NCBI GenBank assembly: GCA_937896695.1
Contig: CALBOT010000022.1
Span: forward strand, 1 to 5,523
DNA: 5,523 nucleotides
Direction of reading: 5' to 3'
Origin: an uncultured Candidatus Nitrosopelagicus sp.
GTDB lineage: Archaea; Thermoproteota; Nitrososphaeria; Nitrososphaerales; Nitrosopumilaceae
Shown: in pieces, positions 1 to 4,569 of the stretch
Layout: each line of letters begins with the position of its first letter
Numbering within the stretch: position 1 is the stretch's first letter
Position numbers and translations under genes: made by a program
The notes under the pieces: generated by a model
What the model saw: the letters and a program-made list of their open reading frames with translations, nothing else
The model's database searches: none
What the model was told of the DNA's origin: nothing

Positions 1-1
1 A

Positions 2-394
2 TGGATAAATCCATTTTTTACATCTGGACATTGGGTACCAGAGATGATTGAGATCTCAGGAGGAGAAAATATGATTACAAAGAAGGGAGAACATTCAAGG
101 AAAATGGAAATTGAAGAAATTGAAAAAGAGAATCCAGATATTTTGATTTTAATGCCATGTGGTTTTGATGTTCAAAGAACATTTTCAGAATATGAAAAAT
201 ATTTAAAAAATGATCAAAGATGGAATAAATTAAAAGCAGTTAAAGAGAAGAAGGTGTTTGCAGTTAATGCAAATTCATTTTTTAGTAAACCAAGTATCAG
301 AGTAGTGACAGGAATAGAAATCTTAGCAAAGATTTTGCATCCAGAAAATTTTACAGAATTAGAGGTACCAAATAATTCATTTTTAAAAATATAG
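2..394 (+). CDS. BtuF-like ABC-transporter substrate-binding protein, C-terminal part (5' truncated)
   Basis: The reading frame is open from the first bases of the window (codon TGG at 2-4) to TAG at 392-394, so the N-terminus, any signal peptide and the first lobe lie outside. The visible 130 residues begin WINPFFTSGHWVPEMIEISG, which matches the typical inter-lobe stretch of class III periplasmic-binding proteins of the BtuF/FecB type (pattern W-x-x-P-hydrophobic-x-x-G-x-W-V-P-E followed by an A/S-G-G). Next come a helical E/K-rich segment, the strand DILILMPCGFD that is usual in this family, and a final segment (VKEKKVFAVNANSFFSKPS) resembling the late ligand-site region. Such proteins capture cobalamin, haem or ferric chelates outside the membrane and deliver them to a BtuCD-type transporter. 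The cobalamin assignment is the commonest for this motif but is not proven here. The ATG at 44 is internal, not the start. No partner permease or ATPase gene is visible in the window. Confidence 0.82.
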   Translation, partial: WINPFFTSGHWVPEMIEISGGENMITKKGEHSRKMEIEEIEKENPDILILMPCGFDVQRTFSEYEKYLKNDQRWNKLKAVKEKKVFAVNANSFFSKPSIRVVTGIEILAKILHPENFTELEVPNNSFLKI

Positions 395-404
395 AGAATT
401 TCTA

Positions 405-485
405 TTATTGATCATCTGTCTCATCCAATTCATCAGCATTATAATCTCGTTTTGCTGGACGAGTTGGAACAAAGAATCGTGACAT
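405..485 (-). CDS. Candidate 26-residue microprotein (hypothetical)
   Basis: On the minus strand, ATG (485-483) opens a 26-codon frame closed by TAA (407-405). It begins MSRFFVPTRPAKRDY, and the last half is strongly acidic (Asp/Glu-rich, ending in TDDQ). The charge split, the absence of low-complexity AT-driven residues (few Lys, Ile, Asn) and its place in otherwise unexplained intergenic DNA make it look more protein-like than chance. It ends 10 bases from the stop of the convergent BtuF-like gene. It starts 78 bases beyond the stop of the CSC membrane protein on the same strand, so it could be read as the tail of that transcript. A TTTAAAAA box lies at 508-501, but it is only about 20 nt from the ATG, closer than expected for a leaderless archaeal start. 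I recognise no family, and a chance ORF remains possible. Confidence 0.4.
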   Translation of the reverse strand: MSRFFVPTRPAKRDYNADELDETDDQ

Positions 486-526
486 ATTAGGGAATGGCAA
501 TTTTTAAAGTAATTTTAGTGGGTTGT

Positions 527-532
527 AAAAAA
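527..532 (-). terminator. Possible T-tract terminator of the dsbA-like/CSC membrane protein unit
   Basis: The minus strand reads six consecutive T residues here, 32-37 nt beyond the stop codon at 564, in a T-rich context that includes TTTTG at about 550. Archaeal termination commonly uses oligo-T tracts without a strong hairpin. Placement fits, but short T runs are frequent in such AT-rich DNA, so this is weak. Confidence 0.25.
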
Positions 533-563
533 TTGTCTTTTTGCATTAACAAAATTGAACCAG

Positions 564-1040
564 TCAGAATTTTACTTTACACTCGCGTGAAAGTGATTTG
601 ATTGTTACAAAAATTACCAGGATGAGAATTCCAATTGAAATTAGTCGAATTGGAATTTCATAAACTGTAAGAAATGAACTGGCAATACTTCCAGCTGTTC
701 CAAATGTGGCAATAACTGAAAATGCTATAGGTCCACATGAACATGCACCTGCAGATGCACCAATAACAGTTCCAATAATACTAGAACCTATTTTTTTAGT
801 TTGTTTGATTAGTTTAACACGATAGATGTTTAGTGAAACAGCAAAGGACGAAAATATAGAGAGGGTTACAATTAATGAAAAACTTAACGTAGTTTCAGGA
901 TATATTGAAAATACAAGAAAGGGTTCAAAAAATAAAAATTCTGAAATTGTAATTAAAGGTATAAAAAGTATGAAAAAAATTCCAATTGAAATTAAAATGT
1001 ACGATGGATTTGAGTAAACGATTCCAAAAGTATTGTTCAT
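564..1040 (-). CDS. Four-helix membrane protein with intramembrane CSC motif; possible redox partner of the adjacent DsbA-like protein
   Basis: This is a 158-residue, very hydrophobic protein. Predicted membrane segments by eye are at about 13-35, 52-72, 86-112 (running into a small-residue stretch to about 123) and 130-148. The basic loop RVKLIKQTKK (74-83) and the basic C-terminus suggest an N-in/C-in topology, with the 2-3 loop cytoplasmic. The third helix carries GASAGACSCGP: Cys100 and Cys102 sit about mid-membrane in a Gly/Ala-rich helix. A third Cys (154) is in the cytoplasmic tail. Its ATG follows the dsbA-like TAA with no intervening base (TAA 1043-1041, ATG 1040-1038), implying co-transcription and probably translational coupling. 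DsbB and VKOR proteins are also four-helix, cysteine-bearing partners of DsbA, but they use CxxC pairs with a different arrangement, and I cannot assign this protein to either family. Function as a membrane thiol-redox partner is inferred from context. Alternatives are a metal-binding or transport protein. Confidence 0.85.
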   Translation of the reverse strand: MNNTFGIVYSNPSYILISIGIFFILFIPLITISEFLFFEPFLVFSIYPETTLSFSLIVTLSIFSSFAVSLNIYRVKLIKQTKKIGSSIIGTVIGASAGACSCGPIAFSVIATFGTAGSIASSFLTVYEIPIRLISIGILILVIFVTIKSLSRECKVKF

Positions 1041-1721
1041 TTAGAGTAGTGAATCAATTATTTTTTCAAACGTAGAGTATGGATGTGCTCCAATAATTTT
1101 TTGACTTTCTCCAGATGTATTGACTATTACAAATGTTGGTGTACTATTTGCACCAAATTGTTTTTTTGACATTTGCATGTTGGAATTAACTTGAGCCCTA
1201 TGATCATCAGTTCTCATACATTTATCAAATTGTTCAATATCAAGACCTAAGTTAAATGCAAAAGCTTGTAATCGGTTAGCGCTAGCCCAACCATCGTCAA
1301 TTTCTTCTTGATATGTGAAAAGCATTGAATGGTATTCCCAGTATTTTCCTTGATCACCAGCACAATAAGTTGCTTCAGATGCAGGAGTGGAATCACTACC
1401 TAAGAATGGCATGTCAACAAAAACAAGATTTGCTTTTCCCGTTTCAATATAATTTTCAATTATAAGCGGACGTGTTTCTTCAAACCATAGCTTACACATG
1501 TGACATTGATAATCTCCAACTTCAACAATTGTTACAGTTGCAGTTTTAGAGCCTAGCACAGGTGCATGTTTTAGTTCAACAGCTTGAGATTCATCTGCAG
1601 TATTTGGAGAAGGGTTTCTAGCAGTTTCAAAATCAGACATGTATGATGTTGCAAAAACTGCAACTAGTGTAACTAATACTATAGCTGCACCAGCAACTCC
1701 AAGTTTCTTTGCATCGACCAT
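1041..1721 (-). CDS. Membrane-anchored DsbA-family thioredoxin-fold oxidoreductase
   Basis: This is a 226-residue protein. Residues 7-27 form an uncleaved-looking hydrophobic anchor, followed by a polar Pro/Ser/Asn/Glu linker (about 30-50) and a thioredoxin-4/DsbA-type domain (about 52-226) facing outside. The active site is C73-H-M-C76 in GDYQCHMCKLWF, on the usual strand-turn-helix. The helical insertion (about 112-185) holds two further cysteines (C120, C168) and the conserved-looking CAGDQGKYWEYHSMLF segment. The cis-proline is T194-P195 in NSTPTFVIV. The family makes, isomerises or reduces disulfides in exported proteins. Direction cannot be told from sequence, although a CxxC with His after the first Cys resembles the oxidising CPHC of DsbA. 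It is joined head-to-tail with the CSC membrane protein, a likely partner. A T-rich/TATA-like stretch about 24-26 nt upstream makes a leaderless start at this ATG plausible. Length and motifs are complete. Confidence 0.93.
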   Translation of the reverse strand: MVDAKKLGVAGAAIVLVTLVAVFATSYMSDFETARNPSPNTADESQAVELKHAPVLGSKTATVTIVEVGDYQCHMCKLWFEETRPLIIENYIETGKANLVFVDMPFLGSDSTPASEATYCAGDQGKYWEYHSMLFTYQEEIDDGWASANRLQAFAFNLGLDIEQFDKCMRTDDHRAQVNSNMQMSKKQFGANSTPTFVIVNTSGESQKIIGAHPYSTFEKIIDSLL

Positions 1722-1738
1722 TAATTTGTAGAGAGAAA

Positions 1739-1751
1739 TTTAACTAAAAAA
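1739..1751 (-). promoter_or_regulatory. TATA-like box of the dsbA-like gene, overlapping an oligo-T tract
   Basis: On the minus strand TTTTTTAGTTAAA lies 18-30 nt before the ATG at 1721. Its centre is about where an archaeal box A would put transcription start at or next to the start codon. The same six T residues (1751-1746) are 25-30 nt past the stop of the upstream CSSC gene, so one stretch could serve as terminator for that gene and promoter for this one. Confidence 0.4.
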
Positions 1752-1775
1752 CCTTGCATTGTCTCCAAGATTGTA

Positions 1776-1901
1776 TTATTTACGCCTGAATAAACTCATG
1801 ATTTTTTGAGCAACGGAATCAATAGGGCATGAACTGCATGAGACATCTGAATTTTCAGCATCGATTTGACTATCCATGTCATTTTTCTTTTTTTCATCCA
1901 T
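1776..1901 (-). CDS. 41-residue CxxC protein (hypothetical)
   Basis: This is a small soluble, highly charged protein. It has an Asp/Lys/Glu-rich N-terminal half (MDEKKKNDMDSQID), then V-S-C22-S-S-C25-P, then a short amphipathic helix ending in the basic LFRRK. The frame is open further upstream to a TTG at 1976. I chose ATG 1901 because an excellent TATA box (TTTATAAC, 1930-1923) is centred 25-26 nt upstream, placing a leaderless transcription start on this ATG. The extension would add a hydrophobic stretch of uncertain quality and would include the promoter. The CSSC pair could be a thiol-disulfide pair or half of a metal site (two cysteines alone would need dimerisation for a Zn/Fe centre). 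It lies 54 bases upstream of the DsbA-like gene on the same strand, so a redox or metal-related link is inferred. No family is recognised. Confidence 0.65.
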   Translation of the reverse strand: MDEKKKNDMDSQIDAENSDVSCSSCPIDSVAQKIMSLFRRK

Positions 1902-1922
1902 AGAATGTTTAACCAAAAATAG

Positions 1923-1930
1923 GTTATAAA
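1923..1930 (-). promoter_or_regulatory. TATA box for the CSSC microprotein
   Basis: The minus strand reads TTTATAAC, close to the archaeal box A consensus. Its centre is 25.5 nt from the ATG at 1901, so the predicted transcript begins at the start codon. This is what decides the start chosen for that gene. Confidence 0.6.
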
Positions 1931-1993
1931 CAATTTGACAGTATGTTACAACTACACGATTCACCATAGGAATCAATTAATTCTAAGCATGGG

Positions 1994-2001
1994 TTTATTA
2001 G
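1994..2001 (+). promoter_or_regulatory. Candidate TATA box of the DEAD-box helicase gene
   Basis: TTTATTAG is the best box A match between the divergent genes. With the usual spacing, transcription would begin at about 2022-2025, leaving a leader of roughly 55 nt before ATG 2080. A weaker alternative, GAAAATAAT at 2024-2032, would start transcription near 2054 and remove most of the upstream hairpin arm. No TATA-like box sits where a leaderless helicase transcript would need it (about 2050-2057 reads TTCTCTGT). Confidence 0.45.
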
Positions 2002-2028
2002 ACGACCGAATCGAGTGTGAATAGAAAA

Positions 2029-2073
2029 TAATGACGGATTAGGTTCGCTTTCTCTGTCATTGCTTTAGACAGA
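2029..2073 (+). promoter_or_regulatory. Two mutually exclusive hairpins in the helicase 5' leader
   Basis: AATGACGGA (2030-2038) pairs with TCTGTCATT (2053-2061): nine base pairs with a single G-U and a 14-nt loop, extendable by a U-G at 2029/2062. The same TCTGTC (2053-2058) also pairs perfectly with GACAGA (2068-2073), a 6-bp stem with a 9-nt loop ending six A residues before the start codon. The two helices share one strand and cannot coexist. This arrangement is typical of leader switches. As DNA the longer dyad could instead be an operator. The pairings are directly visible; function is inferred. Confidence 0.45.
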
Positions 2074-2079
2074 AAAAAA

Positions 2080-3429
2080 ATGAACACATTCGAAGAACTA
2101 GAAATAAATGAAGATATATTGAGATCCGTCAAAGAGCTCGGTTTTACCACACCTTTTCCAATTCAAGAACAAGCAATACCTGTTCTTTTACGAGGAAATG
2201 ATGTGATTGGTCAAGCACATACAGGAACAGGAAAAACAGCTACATTTGGAATACCAATGTTGCAAAATATTATCAAAGGAGGAGGCATTCAGGGATTAAT
2301 CATTGCACCTACAAGAGAATTGGCAATACAAATTTCAGATGAATTAAAAAAAATAGGCAAATATACGAAACTTAAATCAGTAACAGTTTATGGAGGACAA
2401 GGAATTGGCGTCCAATTAGATGCATTAAGAAGAAAACCAGAGATAGTTGTTGCAACACCTGGAAGATTAATTGATCATTTGAATCAAGGATCTATACGAA
2501 CAGACGATATCAAACATGTAGTACTAGATGAAGCAGATGTCATGCTAGACATGGGATTTATTGAAGATATAGAATATGTATTAGAAAAAGTTCCTGCAAA
2601 TAGAGTAACATCAATGTTTTCAGCAACAATGCCACCTGAAATTCTTCGACTTTCAGACAAATATCTTAACAATCCAGAAAATATTCTAATCGACTCAGAT
2701 GATTTAAGCGGAGAAGGAATTGATCAATCATTTTTGGTCATTAAAGATAGAGATAAGCACAGATATCTAACAGATTTCATTAAAGAAAATAGAGGACAAG
2801 TTATAGTTTTTTGTTCAACAAAAATTCGAACAAGAAATGTTTCAAGAGATTTACAAAAGGCCAGATTCAAAGTAGTTGCAATTGAAGGAGACATGTCACA
2901 AAATAAACGTGAATATTCTATGATGAAATTTAGAAAAAATCAGGCAGACATACTAGTTGCAACAGATGTTGCAGCAAGAGGAATTGATGTTCCTAAAGTA
3001 GGATTAGTAGTAAATTACGACGTTCCAAATCAAGATATGGTCTATTTTCATAGAATTGGGCGTACAGCTAGAGCAGGAACTAAAGGAAGAGCAATCACAT
3101 TAGTGTCATATTCATCAATTGCAGATTGGAAGATAATCAAGAAACAAATCAAATCAGATTTAACAGATTTGAATAAGAAGATGGGAATAGAAGTAAACAT
3201 TCCAGATCCATTAAAACGAGATGTTGGAAGACGTATTGCACAACCAATGCGGTCAGGATATGGACGTAGACCAAGTTATGGTGGTAGAAGTAGACCAAGT
3301 TATGGTGGTAGAAGTAGACCAAGTTATGGTGGTAGAAGTAGAGACGGTCCAGCTAGAGATCAATACAAAAGACGTAGTACAAGAGCATCATACAGTCGAC
3401 AAAGTAGAGATAACAAAAGAAAGTGGTAA
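2080..3429 (+). CDS. DEAD-box ATP-dependent RNA helicase with RG/SY-rich tail
   Basis: This is a 449-residue protein that unwinds or remodels RNA duplexes with ATP. All family motifs are present in order: Q motif with TPFPIQEQA (Q29), Walker A AHTGTGKT (46-53), PTREL (78-82), GG (105-106), TPGR (126-129), DEAD (150-153), SAT (181-183), VIVFCST (241-247), ATDVAARGID (294-303) and HRIGRTARAG (324-333). The two RecA-like domains end near residue 370. A basic, disordered tail (about 380-449) is rich in Arg, Gly, Ser and Tyr, with three exact RPSYGGRS units (397-420), resembling RNA-binding RGG-type tails of CsdA/RhlE-like helicases. Family roles are ribosome assembly, RNA decay and cold adaptation; which applies here is not visible. 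The ATG at 2080 starts just before the Q-motif region (F4), the usual position. A structured leader precedes it. The core is intact with no missing catalytic residue. Confidence 0.97.
   Translation: MNTFEELEINEDILRSVKELGFTTPFPIQEQAIPVLLRGNDVIGQAHTGTGKTATFGIPMLQNIIKGGGIQGLIIAPTRELAIQISDELKKIGKYTKLKSVTVYGGQGIGVQLDALRRKPEIVVATPGRLIDHLNQGSIRTDDIKHVVLDEADVMLDMGFIEDIEYVLEKVPANRVTSMFSATMPPEILRLSDKYLNNPENILIDSDDLSGEGIDQSFLVIKDRDKHRYLTDFIKENRGQVIVFCSTKIRTRNVSRDLQKARFKVVAIEGDMSQNKREYSMMKFRKNQADILVATDVAARGIDVPKVGLVVNYDVPNQDMVYFHRIGRTARAGTKGRAITLVSYSSIADWKIIKKQIKSDLTDLNKKMGIEVNIPDPLKRDVGRRIAQPMRSGYGRRPSYGGRSRPSYGGRSRPSYGGRSRDGPARDQYKRRSTRASYSRQSRDNKRKW
3268..3339 (+). repeat. Three perfect 24-bp tandem repeats in the helicase tail
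   Basis: Units at 3268-3291, 3292-3315 and 3316-3339 are identical at every base, each beginning AGACCAAGTTATGG and encoding RPSYGGRS. The repeat is a multiple of three, so copy-number change keeps the reading frame. Identity at synonymous positions indicates recent duplication or ongoing homogenisation. Confidence 0.95.
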
Positions 3430-3436
3430 TTTAACA

Positions 3437-3444
3437 CTTAAAGA
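3437..3444 (+). promoter_or_regulatory. Weak TATA-like box before the Lrp/AsnC-domain gene
   Basis: CTTAAAGA lies in the 44-nt gap after the helicase stop and would place transcription start near 3466, about 7 nt before ATG 3474. The match is modest and cotranscription with the helicase is equally possible. Confidence 0.3.
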
Positions 3445-3473
3445 CAAGGATTAGTTAGAAAGTGTAAGAAAAA

Positions 3474-3710
3474 ATGCATAAAGGATTTGTTTTGTTAAAT
3501 TGTGATTTAGGTGCTGAAGAGTATATCTTAGAAGAATTACAACAAGTAAGCGAAATAAAAAATGCATACGTTACATTTGGTGCCTATGATATAGTGGCAG
3601 AAATTGATGCAGAAACACAAGAAGAATTTGAAAAAACAGTATCATTGAGAATCAGGCAATTATCCAGAGTTGTTAGTACAATGACTCTAAATGTCATAAA
3701 AGGCGAATGA
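3474..3710 (+). CDS. Stand-alone Lrp/AsnC ligand-binding (RAM) domain protein
   Basis: This is a 78-residue protein that is entirely an AsnC_trans_reg/RAM domain. Strand 1 is MHKGFVLLNCDL, then helix GAEEYILEELQQ, strand KNAYVTFG, the characteristic turn G36-A-Y-D39, strand DIVAEIDA, helix EEFEKTVSLRIRQL, and final strand VVSTMTLNVIKG. There is no helix-turn-helix, so it cannot bind DNA as a classical Lrp regulator does. In known cases such domains form dimers or higher oligomers that bind amino acids or related small molecules at subunit interfaces, and stand-alone versions can modulate full-length Lrp proteins. It begins 44 nt after the helicase on the same strand. Its last codons overlap an ATGA (3707-3710) that opens a very short frame leading towards the next gene. 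Length is as expected for a single RAM domain. Its ligand is unknown. Confidence 0.9.
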   Translation: MHKGFVLLNCDLGAEEYILEELQQVSEIKNAYVTFGAYDIVAEIDAETQEEFEKTVSLRIRQLSRVVSTMTLNVIKGE

Positions 3711-3712
3711 CA

Positions 3713-3720
3713 CTTATACG
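3713..3720 (+). promoter_or_regulatory. TATA-like box before the 96-residue hypothetical gene
   Basis: CTTATACG closely matches the CTTATACA box before the gene at 5367. Its centre is 21.5 nt from the GTG at 3738 and 24.5 nt from the TTG at 3741, so the spacing favours a leaderless start at or next to TTG 3741. Confidence 0.4.
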
Positions 3721-3737
3721 AAAAAAAAAGTGAAACT

Positions 3738-4028
3738 GTGTTGCAACAAATCGAATATTCAGGAACCGTATGGGCACTAAGTCACAACGACCCAGAACCA
3801 TTAATCGAACATAGTATTAAAAAATTAGAGGAACATGGAATAAAAAAAGAAGATATCAAAGTAGTTGATGCGCCAGATAATCCAGAAGTTGGTCAGGTTG
3901 TTGTAGAAATATGGCCACACGAATTGGTTGTTGCAAGAATTCGAACAGTTAGAGGAGAGTCTTTCATTAGCGGAACAGAACTCAACATAGAATTAAAATC
4001 AGATGAATCTGGAAAGTATATCGACTAG
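3738..4028 (+). CDS. Conserved-looking 96-residue protein of unknown function
   Basis: The protein is compact, soluble and probably alpha/beta. Strand IEYSGTVWALSH (5-16) is followed by an amphipathic helix (PEPLIEHSIKKLEEHGI, 19-35), strand DIKVVDAP, strand QVVVEIWPHELVVARI (53-68) and strand ESFISGTELNIELK. I recognise no family and see no catalytic motif, signal peptide or membrane segment. Codon usage and composition look like a genuine gene. The start is uncertain: no ATG exists in frame near the beginning, so translation begins at GTG 3738 (used here) or TTG 3741, or via a +1 shift from ATG 3707 through a nine-A run. It is 27 nt downstream of the RAM-domain gene. It is followed after three bases, in the same frame, by the next gene, so the two are almost certainly cotranscribed. 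Confidence 0.8.
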   Translation: MLQQIEYSGTVWALSHNDPEPLIEHSIKKLEEHGIKKEDIKVVDAPDNPEVGQVVVEIWPHELVVARIRTVRGESFISGTELNIELKSDESGKYID

Positions 4029-4031
4029 AAA

Positions 4032-4538
4032 TTGAAAAAACGAAAAACAAAAAAATCTAAAAGTAATTTCCCAATCATTATAATCGGCGCAATAATTATA
4101 GGAATAATTGTTTTCTACTTCTACTCGGCAGATCAGGCAAAAATTCGTGGATTTGCCTTTGGCAATGAAATTCAAGCACTTCAAGAAGAAATTCAAGAAG
4201 AACAAGGAAAATTTATTTCAAGTATAGCAAAATGGAATGAAAAAACAATTTCAGACGATAAGATGATAGAAATTGGAGAAAAACATCTCGAAACATTTAA
4301 CGAATTATTGAACAAATATGATGAATTGCAACCACCAGATGCATTTGCAAAATCTGTAAAATTATTGAAATTATCTCTAGAATATCAAATTGAATCACAT
4401 GAACACAGATTAGGATGGGTAAAAAATGGAGATGAATCAGAATTAATTAGATCTCAAGAATTAACTCAATTATCATTCGAGGCAGAACAAGCAGGATTAA
4501 AATCATTCAATGATGCAAAAGCAGGAATTGAACAGTAA
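4032..4538 (+). CDS. Single-pass membrane protein with helical extracytoplasmic domain (hypothetical)
   Basis: This is a 168-residue protein with a strongly basic N-terminus (MKKRKTKKSKS), a hydrophobic anchor (about 14-31, Ile-rich) and then about 135 residues, nearly all predicted helix, rich in Glu, Gln, Lys and Leu. Orientation by the positive-inside rule places the helical domain outside. The stretch NELLNKYDELQPPDAFAKSV (90-109), a leucine/PP turn between helices, resembles the helix-PP-helix layout seen in many uncharacterised archaeal and bacterial envelope proteins. No enzyme motif is seen. No ATG is available before residue 77, so TTG at 4032 is the only sensible start. It lies three bases after the preceding TAG and in the same frame. 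No well-placed promoter was found, so it is probably read with the upstream gene. Function is unknown; a sensor, anchor or structural role would all fit. Confidence 0.8.
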   Translation: MKKRKTKKSKSNFPIIIIGAIIIGIIVFYFYSADQAKIRGFAFGNEIQALQEEIQEEQGKFISSIAKWNEKTISDDKMIEIGEKHLETFNELLNKYDELQPPDAFAKSVKLLKLSLEYQIESHEHRLGWVKNGDESELIRSQELTQLSFEAEQAGLKSFNDAKAGIEQ

Positions 4539-4540
4539 AT

Positions 4541-4548
4541 CTTTAAGA
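4541..4548 (+). promoter_or_regulatory. TATA-like box of the FxLYD-type secreted protein gene
   Basis: CTTTAAGA begins two bases after the previous stop codon and is centred 25.5 nt from ATG 4570, the spacing for a leaderless transcript. It supports ATG 4570 over the earlier ATG at 4565, which meets a stop after two codons. Confidence 0.5.
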
Positions 4549-4569
4549 CTTTAACACAATAGTCATGTT

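Noticed and set aside
1..51. Short frame from the ATG at position 1
   Set aside because: It ends after 16 codons and overlaps the BtuF-like coding frame; the ATG is a coincidence of the other frame.
44..394. ATG 44 as the start of the first gene
   Set aside because: The frame is open to the window edge and the residues before it (GHWVPE region) belong to the conserved substrate-binding protein sequence, so this is an internal Met of a truncated gene.
395..563. tRNA, small RNA or repeat in the convergent gap
   Set aside because: No cloverleaf, strong stem or repeat could be drawn; only the microprotein frame and a T tract stood out.
826..1017. Plus-strand 63-codon frame
   Set aside because: It is antisense to the hydrophobic CSC membrane protein and is a shadow of its codons.
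1902..1976. N-terminal extension of the CSSC protein from a TTG at 1976 or ATG at 1967
   Set aside because: The extension runs over the near-consensus TATA box (1930-1923) whose spacing fits ATG 1901, and it would begin with a non-standard codon and an unremarkable hydrophobic stretch.
1989..2024. 11-codon plus-strand frame ATGGGTTTATTA...TAG upstream of the helicase
   Set aside because: It overlaps the proposed TATA box and would lie before the predicted transcript start; too short to support.
2484..2672. Minus-strand frame inside the helicase gene
   Set aside because: Ser/Ile-rich shadow of the helicase coding strand with no supporting signals.
3221..3454. Plus-strand frame with repeated VMVVEVDQ units
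   Set aside because: It is the out-of-frame reading of the helicase tail repeats.
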